DNA from: an uncultured Sphingomonas sp.
GTDB taxonomy: Bacteria; Pseudomonadota; Alphaproteobacteria; Sphingomonadales; Sphingomonadaceae
Direction: 5' to 3'
DNA: 19,901 nt
Assembly: GCF_946478955.1 (NCBI RefSeq)
Contig: NZ_CAMLDL010000029.1
Span: 1-19,901 of the forward strand
The notes beneath the pieces were generated by a model, which saw only the letters and a list, made by a program, of their open reading frames with translations, had not been told where the DNA came from and did not search any database. Below, one piece after another: positions 1-5,651 of this stretch; within the stretch, counting starts at the first letter, position 1, and each line of letters begins with the position of its first letter. Position numbers and translations under genes: made by a program.

Positions 1-1
1 G

Positions 2-715
2 GCCTTCATTCCGGCGGTTAAAGTCGGTCCCGGAATCGGGCTTCAGGGACTGGTGATGTTTGGTCTCTATCTGGCCGGGATCGTCGGTGCCCTTTTGGCC
101 GCGCTGGTTCTTCGCCGGACGGTAACGAAGGGCGGCGGCAGCAGCTTCATGATGGAGCTTCCCAAATATCAGATGCCGCGTCTTGGCGACGTCCTGATTG
201 GTTTGTGGCAGCGCGCGATGATCTTCCTGAAGCGCGCGGGGACGATCATCCTGTTCACCACCATCATCCTGTGGGCGCTAGCCAGCTTCCCGCAGGCCGG
301 CGCGGGCCAGAAGCAATCGGATGTGTCGATAGCGGGGTATATTGGCGAAGGCATTCATAAGGTCGTCGCGCCAATCGGCTTCAACAAGGATATTTCCATG
401 GCTCTGCTGCCCGCGATGGCCGCGCGCGAAGTGGCCGTTTCGTCCATCGGGACCGTCTATTCACTCGACGCCGAGGACGAGACGCAGGTCGAGACGCTGG
501 AACAGCGGATTGCCGGCAAATGGAGTCTTGCGACCGCGCTTGCGTTCCTCGCCTGGTTCGTTTTCGCGCCGCAGTGCATTTCGACCATCGCCGTAACCCG
601 ACGTGAAACCAATGGGTGGAAATGGCCTGCCTTCATGGTCGGCTATTTGTTTGTGCTGGCCTATATTGCTGCGGGCGCCACCTACTGGACCGCCGTTGCA
701 TTTGGCCTTGGCTAA
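2..715 (+). CDS. feoB: Ferrous iron transporter FeoB, C-terminal part (5' end outside window)
   Basis: FeoB is the inner-membrane Fe(II) permease with an N-terminal GTPase; only the C-terminal membrane region is present, and the reading frame is open to the left edge. Visible family features are the segment [16 protein letters not shown] at the start, the hydrophobic stretch around [18 protein letters not shown], the gate-like segment [20 protein letters not shown], and two closing membrane helices ([17 protein letters not shown] with its Cys, and the [18 protein letters not shown] region). The G domain and any FeoA or FeoC partner lie outside the window, so operon membership cannot be judged. 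The frame ends at a TAA 65 bp before ssb. The family call is firm; the missing N-terminus is a window effect, not a truncation. Confidence 0.93.
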   Translation, partial: AFIPAVKVGPGIGLQGLVMFGLYLAGIVGALLAALVLRRTVTKGGGSSFMMELPKYQMPRLGDVLIGLWQRAMIFLKRAGTIILFTTIILWALASFPQAGAGQKQSDVSIAGYIGEGIHKVVAPIGFNKDISMALLPAMAAREVAVSSIGTVYSLDAEDETQVETLEQRIAGKWSLATALAFLAWFVFAPQCISTIAVTRRETNGWKWPAFMVGYLFVLAYIAAGATYWTAVAFGLG

Positions 716-718
716 CGT

Positions 719-747
719 CTTGCCGATATGCTGATCGCGGCCTAACG
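719..747 (+). promoter_or_regulatory. Putative sigma-70 promoter for ssb
   Basis: CTTGCC (719-724) is five of six to the alphaproteobacterial -35 CTTGAC and is followed after 17 nt by CTAACG (742-747), a poor match to the -10 CTATAT. Spacing and place fit an ssb promoter in the short feoB-ssb gap, but the -10 is weak. Confidence 0.3.
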
Positions 748-778
748 CTCTCTCCCAAGAGATTTGCGAAGGAGAGCG
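746..778 (+). repeat. Inverted repeat covering the ssb ribosome binding site
   Basis: CGCTCTC (746-752) is the exact reverse complement of GAGAGCG (772-778), which forms part of the ssb Shine-Dalgarno GGAGAGCG. In a transcript that includes both arms (for example read-through from feoB) the ribosome site could be paired. If transcription starts near 754 the left arm would be missing. Confidence 0.4.
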
Positions 779-780
779 AG

Positions 781-1290
781 ATGGCGGGCGTGAACAAGGT
801 TATTCTGGTCGGCAATTTGGGTGCCGATCCCGAAGCCCGGTCGCTCAACAACGGTGGTGAAGTAGTCAACATGCGTATCGCCACCAGCGAAACGTGGAAG
901 GACCGCGACGGAAATCGTCAGGAACGAACCGAGTGGCATAATGTTGTGATCTTCAACGAGAACCTCGGCCGAGTGGCGAAAAGCTATCTGAAAAAGGGCT
1001 CCAAGGTTTATGTCGAGGGTCAGCTTCAGACCCGCAAATGGCAGGATCAGAACGGCAATGACCGTTACCAGACCGAGGTGGTGCTTCAGCGCTTCCGCGG
1101 CGATCTTGTCCTGCTTGACAGCCGCGATGGCGGATCGGGTGGCGGCTATGGCGGTGGATCGTCGGGCGGTTATGATGATGGTGGCGGCTTCGGCGGGTCA
1201 TCATTTGGTGGCGGCGGACAGCGCCAGCAGCAAACCAGTCCGCAACCGGCGGCGTTCGACACCGACCTTGACGATGACGTCCCGTTTTAA
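781..1290 (+). CDS. ssb: Single-stranded DNA-binding protein
   Basis: This is the homotetrameric ssDNA-binding protein of replication, recombination and repair. The 169-residue product starts at ATG 781 behind the Shine-Dalgarno GAAGGAGAG; upstream in-frame starts lie inside feoB and are unlikely. Residues 1 to about 112 form the OB fold, with typical segments [28 protein letters not shown] and [19 protein letters not shown]. Residues about 116-150 are a Gly-rich linker, followed by a short Gln/Pro stretch and the acidic tip DLDDDVPF, which in this family recruits partners such as RecQ, RecO and PriA. Length and layout match ordinary bacterial SSB. It is convergent with yceD, with 29 bp between the genes. 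Confidence 0.97.
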   Translation: MAGVNKVILVGNLGADPEARSLNNGGEVVNMRIATSETWKDRDGNRQERTEWHNVVIFNENLGRVAKSYLKKGSKVYVEGQLQTRKWQDQNGNDRYQTEVVLQRFRGDLVLLDSRDGGSGGGYGGGSSGGYDDGGGFGGSSFGGGGQRQQQTSPQPAAFDTDLDDDVPF

Positions 1291-1315
1291 GGGCTGCGGG
1301 CTTTAAGGGTTATGG

Positions 1316-1330
1316 CCGGCTATTCGCCGG
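1316..1330. terminator. Short hairpin at the ssb/yceD convergent junction
   Basis: CCGGC-TATTC-GCCGG is a perfect 5-bp stem with a 5-nt loop. It overlaps the yceD stop and sits just past the ssb stop, so it could serve as a bidirectional terminator. There is no T-run on either side, so this is weak. Confidence 0.3.
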
Positions 1331-1844
1331 ACAATTTGCCCTTAAGCGCGGCGAGCGCGGCAAAGGGCCCGGCCTCCTCTTCGGACAGGACACCCGCTTC
1401 CCGCAGCGCCGCATCCGCATTGGCGCTGCGCGGGAACGGATCCAGCGACAAGCTGAGCGTGTCAGCGATTGCACTACCAAGGTCGATCGCACCGCCGTCA
1501 TAAAAGACAGTGTCCATTTCGCCTTCGCCCAGCTCAATTTCTTCGTCGGCTTTGCCGCTTGCGGCCGGCACCGGGAGGAACAGAAGGTCAAACGGCTCAT
1601 CGACCATTGCCGCCACCGGCTCACCGGTCGCAACACATGCCTGTTCCAGCGATGCCTGTATTCGGCCCATCGCGCGGACCTGCGGACCTTCACGTTCGAC
1701 CGCGGCGTGGGCCCTTAGCTGACCGAGCGACACCAGGCCCAGCCGATCGGCGATCCGTGCCCGCTCGTCGTCGTCGGCAACCAGGTCCAGCCGATCACCG
1801 CCGCGGATCTGGTCAAGCATGAGGCGGTGGGCGAAATCGCTCAT
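1320..1844 (-). CDS. yceD: YceD family protein (DUF177)
   Basis: The 174-residue acidic protein matches the YceD/DUF177 family by overall pattern: an N-terminal region with LVSLGQLRAHAAVEREGPQ-type beta strands, a central acidic stretch (EEIELGEGEMDTVFYDG), the segment IDLGSAIADTLSLSLDPFPR, and a C-terminal PFAALAALKG similar to the family's usual PFAxLxxLK ending. The family has been linked to 23S rRNA or ribosome-associated functions in other bacteria and plastids; its exact role here is not shown by the sequence. Its ATG overlaps the TGA of the upstream chaperone gene (ATGA), which suggests translational coupling. The usual neighbours rpmF and plsX are not downstream; ssb is there instead, in convergent orientation. 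Confidence 0.82.
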   Translation of the reverse strand: MSDFAHRLMLDQIRGGDRLDLVADDDERARIADRLGLVSLGQLRAHAAVEREGPQVRAMGRIQASLEQACVATGEPVAAMVDEPFDLLFLPVPAASGKADEEIELGEGEMDTVFYDGGAIDLGSAIADTLSLSLDPFPRSANADAALREAGVLSEEEAGPFAALAALKGKLSGE

Positions 1845-2353
1845 CCGATGCGCCCTCCAATGACGGCGCGGTCATCGCGGCCCGTAATACCTTCATCAAA
1901 TCGGCGACAGGCTTCCGCGGCATAGGTTGCTGCAGCTTCGCTGACCGACTCGCTGCGGTGGACGGAAAAGGCGACGACCTCATCCCATGGCGACGTTTCG
2001 TCCTTGGCCGCGCGCCAGCGATCGACCCGATTGGCCAGCGATCCGACCATCAATCGTACCTGTTTTCCTACCGATGGATCGCCAAACCCTGCCTCGCGCA
2101 ACTGAGCATCCATGTCGGCAATGAAGCGTTCCGTCAGCGCAACTGCGTGACGCGCCGCATCTTCACCGCCGTCTTCAAGGCGGATGATCGTCAAGGCACA
2201 AAGCGTTGAAAGGACCGCGAATCGGCCGTCCACATCATCGGGCACGGCGCCATCGATATACCAGCCCGGCTGCCGCGCTTCGGCAACGACCGCGCCATAG
2301 AGCGCCTCTGCGTCGGCCCCCTTTGGGCGCAACATTGCCATCAACGAGCGCAT
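1841..2353 (-). CDS. Ubiquinol-cytochrome c chaperone family protein (CBP3-like)
   Basis: The product has 170 residues from the ATG at 2353, chosen because AGGAGAAGG lies just upstream; a longer in-frame extension to 2572 would run back over the divergent bamE start. The sequence pattern (GAVVAEARQPGWYIDGAVPDD, DGRFAVLSTLCALTIIRLE, FIADMDAQLREAGFGDPSVGK, SLANRVDRWRAA) is that of the bacterial relatives of mitochondrial CBP3/UQCC1, which help assemble cytochrome b of the bc1 complex. These motifs, including MD(x)QLREAG(x)GD, are conserved in alphaproteobacteria. It overlaps yceD by 4 nt, and that pair is a common alphaproteobacterial arrangement next to bamE. The function is inferred from family only. 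Confidence 0.82.
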   Translation of the reverse strand: MRSLMAMLRPKGADAEALYGAVVAEARQPGWYIDGAVPDDVDGRFAVLSTLCALTIIRLEDGGEDAARHAVALTERFIADMDAQLREAGFGDPSVGKQVRLMVGSLANRVDRWRAAKDETSPWDEVVAFSVHRSESVSEAAATYAAEACRRFDEGITGRDDRAVIGGRIG

Positions 2354-2404
2354 GATCCTTCTCCTTGTGTATCTTCGCGGCTTGCGCGAGCCGCTTCCCT
2401 CCGC

Positions 2405-2431
2405 ATATTGAGCGGGAAAGCGCCATGCAAG
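2405..2431 (-). promoter_or_regulatory. Putative promoter of the chaperone-yceD pair
   Basis: On the minus strand CTTGCA (2431-2426) is followed after 15 nt by CAATAT (2410-2405), near matches to CTTGAC and CTATAT. The spacing is slightly short. It lies in the 106-bp divergent region shared with bamE. Confidence 0.3.
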
Positions 2432-2459
2432 CGGCGCAACCAGTTGGAGATTCTTAATA

Positions 2460-2915
2460 ATGGCCAAGCGCAGTATCGCAGCGATTGTCGCACTCGGGTT
2501 GACGCTGAGTGCTTGCGCGGGTCTTCGTGAGCATCGCGGGTTCGTCCTAGACGAAGGATTGGCCGAGGGCATTCAGGTCGGAATCGACAACAAGGATTCG
2601 GTTCAGAAGTCGCTTGGACGCCCGACCTTTACCGGGCAGTTCACACCGAATGACTGGTATTATCTGTCCCGCGACACCGCACAATTCGCCTTCCGCGATC
2701 CGCGTGTCCAGAAACAGACCTTGCTGCATGTCCAGTTTGATCAGGCAGGCAATGTCGTGGCGGTTGAGAAGACCGGCGCCGAGACCATCGCGCGTGTCGA
2801 TCCCGTCGGCGACAAGACTCCGACGCTGGGCCGTAACAAGAGCTTCTTTGAGGAGCTGTTTGGCAACATCGGGACAATCGCTCAGCCGGGCCTGCCGGGC
2901 GCGCAGCGACAGTAA
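2460..2915 (+). CDS. bamE: Outer membrane protein assembly factor BamE (SmpA/OmlA) lipoprotein
   Basis: BamE is a lipoprotein subunit of the BAM complex that inserts beta-barrel proteins into the outer membrane. The 151-residue product has a signal peptide ending in the lipobox LSAC, with Cys19 as the lipidation site. The SmpA/OmlA fold follows: GIQVGIDNKDSVQKSLGRPTF (the segment that sets family members apart from other small lipoproteins), then NDWYYLS, then LHVQFDQAGNVVAVE. The C-terminal tail, LGRNKSFFEELFGNIG, is typical of alphaproteobacterial members. TTGGAGA lies about 10 nt upstream of the ATG as a ribosome site. It is divergent from the chaperone gene and 33 bp ahead of kynA, separated from it by a hairpin. 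Confidence 0.88.
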   Translation: MAKRSIAAIVALGLTLSACAGLREHRGFVLDEGLAEGIQVGIDNKDSVQKSLGRPTFTGQFTPNDWYYLSRDTAQFAFRDPRVQKQTLLHVQFDQAGNVVAVEKTGAETIARVDPVGDKTPTLGRNKSFFEELFGNIGTIAQPGLPGAQRQ

Positions 2916-2932
2916 GCGCCACCTCGGCGCTT
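2914..2932 (+). terminator. Hairpin after bamE, possible terminator or attenuator
   Basis: AAGCGCC-ACCTC-GGCGCTT is a perfect 7-bp stem with a 5-nt loop that begins in the bamE stop codon. There is no T-run after it (TGTCCC follows), so it may be a Rho-linked or processing hairpin rather than a classical terminator. It also covers a TTG at 2931 that could otherwise be read as an upstream kynA start. Confidence 0.4.
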
Positions 2933-2948
2933 GTCCCAACCTTCCGTA

Positions 2949-3728
2949 ATGCCTAATCGGGGTGGCATGACTGCGACCCCTGGCGGCATGACCTATGCCG
3001 AATATCTGCATCTCGACACATTGCTGAGCGCGCAACAGCCCATCAGTGACCTTCATGACGAAATGCTGTTTGTTATCATCCACCAGACGAAAGAGCTGTG
3101 GTTGAAACAGATGCTGCATGAGGTTGGGTTGGCCTGTCGCCTGGTGCGAGAAGATAAATTTGCAGAGGCCTACAAGGCCCTGTCGCGCGTCAGCCGTATC
3201 CAGACCGTCATGACCCTGTCCTGGGATGTGCTGGCGACCCTGACTCCGGTCGACTATTCCGCGTTCCGCGATGTGCTCGGCACGTCGTCAGGCTTTCAAT
3301 CCGCCCAGTTTCGGGAATTGGAATATCGTCTGGGCATCAAGGATCCCAAATTTCTCGATTATTATGAAGGCGGCAGCGATGGGCAGGCGCGTCTCCGCGC
3401 GGCGCTGGCCGAACCATCGCTGTGGGACGAGGCGAATGCGGCGCTCGCCCGGGCCGGATTTGACTTGGCGGCGGACGGCGCCGTGCAGACGGCTTGGCTA
3501 ACGGTGTATCGCCAACCGGACGAATATTACGGTCTTTATCAGCTCGCCGAAAAACTGGTCGATCTCGACGATGCGCTCGCGGCGTGGCGACATAAACATT
3601 TGCTGACCGTTGAACGAATCATCGGATTCAAAAAGGGAACCGGCGGATCGGCCGGCGCGGCCTATCTTGCGTCGACACTCACCAAGCGTGCGTTCCCGGA
3701 GCTTTGGTCACTGCGGACTGACCTGTGA
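2949..3728 (+). CDS. kynA: Tryptophan 2,3-dioxygenase
   Basis: This cytosolic heme enzyme oxidises L-tryptophan to N-formylkynurenine, the first step of the kynurenine pathway. Counting from ATG 2949, the distal His of FVIIHQTKELWLKQM is residue 45 and the proximal heme ligand in WRHKHLLTVERIIG is His217. The substrate-site segment FRDVLGTSSGFQSAQFRELE and the GTGGSAG loop before FPELW are intact. Length (about 259 aa) is normal for bacterial enzymes. The start is uncertain: there is no good Shine-Dalgarno, ATGs at 2967 and 2988 are also possible, and a TTG at 2931 lies in a hairpin. It overlaps the next gene by 4 nt (GTGA). No formamidase gene (kynB) is in the window. Confidence 0.94.
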   Translation: MPNRGGMTATPGGMTYAEYLHLDTLLSAQQPISDLHDEMLFVIIHQTKELWLKQMLHEVGLACRLVREDKFAEAYKALSRVSRIQTVMTLSWDVLATLTPVDYSAFRDVLGTSSGFQSAQFRELEYRLGIKDPKFLDYYEGGSDGQARLRAALAEPSLWDEANAALARAGFDLAADGAVQTAWLTVYRQPDEYYGLYQLAEKLVDLDDALAAWRHKHLLTVERIIGFKKGTGGSAGAAYLASTLTKRAFPELWSLRTDL

Positions 3729-4885
3729 CCTTCAAGCCGCTTTTTTCCAAGAGCCTGTCGGCGGCGCCGGACCGCGTCCATTTTGCCGCGCATAGCCATC
3801 ACCTGTGGCCCGACGCCTCTTTCACAGGTCAGGTTGAATGCTGGGATGATGCGGCACGACTGGCAGACCATAAATGGAATCGGATTATGGGCGAGGTTTA
3901 CCCCTTCGCTCAGGCCGAAGTTGCGGCGGAATTGGGGAGTGATGACCCGTCCGCCATTGTGTTCGCGTCGAATACCCATGACTTGCTCATCAGGCTGATG
4001 TCGGCCTGCCCTCGCCGCAATGGCAAGGTCCGCGTCCTGACCAGTGATGGGGAGTTTCATTCGGCCCGTCGCCAGTTTGCGCGCTGGGCCGAAGATGGCT
4101 GGTTGGAGCTTGAGATTGTCCCGACCGAACCATTTGGCGATTTTCCAGAGCGGTTTCTTGAGCGCGCGCGCCAGGGCGATCATGACCTGATCTTCGTCAG
4201 CCACACGATGTTCAACAGCGGGACCATCTTTGGCCCGATTGATAGGCTTGCCGCACTCGCCGACCCGGATGGACCGTGGATAGTGATCGATGGCTATCAT
4301 AGCTTCATGGCGGTCGAGCGGCCGTTGCCGCCGAGCCTTGCGGCCAAAGCGTTCTTTCTGGCTGGCGGTTATAAATATGCGATGTCGGGCGAGGGAATGG
4401 GATTCATGCATTGCCCGGCCGGATTTGGACCCCGCCCGGCCATTACCGGCTGGTACGCCGAATTCGCGGATTTGGAACAGGTGCCGGGAAAGATTGGATA
4501 TGCTCGTGACGCCATGCGGTTCATGGGCGCAACGTTCGATGCCAGCGCGCTCTACCGGTTTGGCGCCGTGCGCCGAATGATGCGAGATAATGGCATCGAC
4601 ACGGCCTTGGCGTCGGCGAAAATGGCGCGCCTGCAATCATTGATGCTGGCGGAATTGGCGGACAGCGCGATTGGATCGGCGGCGCTTCTCAACCCGCTGA
4701 GAGGCGGGGCGCATGCCCGCTTCCTCGCGCTACGGGCTCCGCAGGCGCAGCAATGGTGCAAGCAATTGGCGGATCGGAATTGCGTGACCGATGTACGCGG
4801 TGATGTGCTGCGGATCGGCTTTGGCCTGTATCAGGACGATGAAGACGTCGCCGCATTTGCCGCGGTCGCCCGGACCCTCGATTAG
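3725..4885 (+). CDS. Class V PLP-dependent enzyme, probable kynureninase
   Basis: The 386-residue product belongs to the aminotransferase class V fold. The PLP-binding Asp lies in VIDGYHS (Asp189, with His192), and the Schiff-base lysine is Lys217 in GGYKYAMSGEG. It starts at GTG 3725 within the kynA stop (GTGA overlap), so the two genes are translationally coupled. This placement implies cleavage of kynurenine to anthranilate and alanine. The N-terminus (VHFAAHSHHLWPD) and the lysine motif differ from the canonical kynureninase patterns (YLDGNSLG and YKYLNGGPG types), so it is a divergent kynureninase or a related class V enzyme acting in the same pathway. The gene symbol is therefore left open. 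It ends tail to tail with tetR, the stop codons overlapping. Confidence 0.75.
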   Translation: MTFKPLFSKSLSAAPDRVHFAAHSHHLWPDASFTGQVECWDDAARLADHKWNRIMGEVYPFAQAEVAAELGSDDPSAIVFASNTHDLLIRLMSACPRRNGKVRVLTSDGEFHSARRQFARWAEDGWLELEIVPTEPFGDFPERFLERARQGDHDLIFVSHTMFNSGTIFGPIDRLAALADPDGPWIVIDGYHSFMAVERPLPPSLAAKAFFLAGGYKYAMSGEGMGFMHCPAGFGPRPAITGWYAEFADLEQVPGKIGYARDAMRFMGATFDASALYRFGAVRRMMRDNGIDTALASAKMARLQSLMLAELADSAIGSAALLNPLRGGAHARFLALRAPQAQQWCKQLADRNCVTDVRGDVLRIGFGLYQDDEDVAAFAAVARTLD

Positions 4886-5526
4886 CGAGAAATTCCGCTG
4901 GCAAGCATTGAGCCGGCGATCTCGGCAATTTGATCGGCATCTGCCTTGGTCCAGACACCAAAGCGCAGGCCCAGAAATACGTTCATGCCCATGATCGCCC
5001 ATGCTCGGACTTCGTTGGCCAATTCGCCATCGTCACGCATTTCACCGCGCTCGGTTGCCGCGGCCAGACGCCCCGCAATGCGTTTAGCCGTTGTTTCATA
5101 ATGGGCGCGAAAGCCGGTGGGATCGACGAATTCCGCCTCGTCAATAATACGGTACACCTCTTTGTGGCTTACAACGAAGCGCAGATAGGAAGCTAGCGCC
5201 CGCCGCTCGAGGTCGATGCCGTCCGCGGCATCGCGGATCGCAGGTGCGACATGGTCACGCACTTGGCCCGACATATCGCGCACCAGCGCCGCGAACACCG
5301 CCTCTTTGCTATCGAAATAGGTGTAAAAGGTCCCAAGCGCGACCTTGGCCCTGGCGGTAATGCCAACGATCGAGCTTTCGCTGAATCCTTTTTCGCCAAA
5401 TTCGGACAAGGCAGCGTCGAGAATTTTACGGAGCGTCTTTTCGCCCCGTGCCGTTCGCGGCGCCTTGCCCTCGCTGGCGGGACTGTCACCGCCGGGTAAC
5501 ACCGCGTTCCCTTTCGTCGCCGTCAT
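4882..5526 (-). CDS. TetR/AcrR family transcriptional regulator
   Basis: The 214-residue protein has a TetR N-terminal DNA-binding domain at about residues 27-75: LRKILDAALSEFGEKGFSES, then ITARAKVALGTFYTYFDSKEAVF, the hallmark recognition helix and FYTYFxSKE segment. The remaining part is a helical ligand and dimer domain with a divergent sequence, so the ligand is unknown. A Ser/Gly/Pro-rich tail of about 25 residues precedes the HTH. It starts at ATG 5526, 21 bp from a perfect inverted repeat shared with the divergent receptor promoter, so it very likely represses that promoter and its own. Its stop codon overlaps that of the class V enzyme gene, with which it is convergent. Confidence 0.92.
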   Translation of the reverse strand: MTATKGNAVLPGGDSPASEGKAPRTARGEKTLRKILDAALSEFGEKGFSESSIVGITARAKVALGTFYTYFDSKEAVFAALVRDMSGQVRDHVAPAIRDAADGIDLERRALASYLRFVVSHKEVYRIIDEAEFVDPTGFRAHYETTAKRIAGRLAAATERGEMRDDGELANEVRAWAIMGMNVFLGLRFGVWTKADADQIAEIAGSMLASGISR

Positions 5527-5547
5527 TCTTGCACCCCCACCGCTCCC

Positions 5548-5572
5548 AAGTTGAAAGTCGGTTCAACTTTCA
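5548..5572. promoter_or_regulatory. Candidate TetR operator in the tetR/receptor intergenic region
   Basis: AAGTTGAA (5548-5555) and TTCAACTT (5562-5569) are perfect 8-bp inverted arms with a 6-bp spacer. A second overlapping register, TGAAAGT (5552-5558) and ACTTTCA (5566-5572), gives another perfect 7-bp pair. Two overlapping dyads fit the layout in which two TetR dimers bind one site. The site covers the putative -35 box of the receptor gene. Confidence 0.6.
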
Positions 5573-5579
5573 TTATGCC
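5551..5579 (+). promoter_or_regulatory. Putative promoter of the TonB-dependent receptor gene
   Basis: TTGAAA (5551-5556) is five of six to the sigma-70 -35 box. It is followed after 17 nt by TATGCC (5574-5579), a weak -10. The -35 box is embedded in the inverted repeat, so a bound regulator would block it. The predicted leader is about 65 nt. Confidence 0.4.
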
Positions 5580-5651
5580 ATACCGCAAGACAGCGCAACC
5601 ACGGCCTTTCGGACCGACAAAAACAGGCGCTGCACAGGGGAGGTTGTATCA

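Noticed and set aside
2931..2948. TTG at 2931 as the kynA start
   Set aside because: It lies in the 3' arm of a perfect hairpin, has no ribosome site, and adds residues before the conserved region.
3662..4636. Minus-strand open frame of about 324 codons opposite the class V enzyme
   Set aside because: It overlaps two well supported plus-strand genes and shows no family motif.
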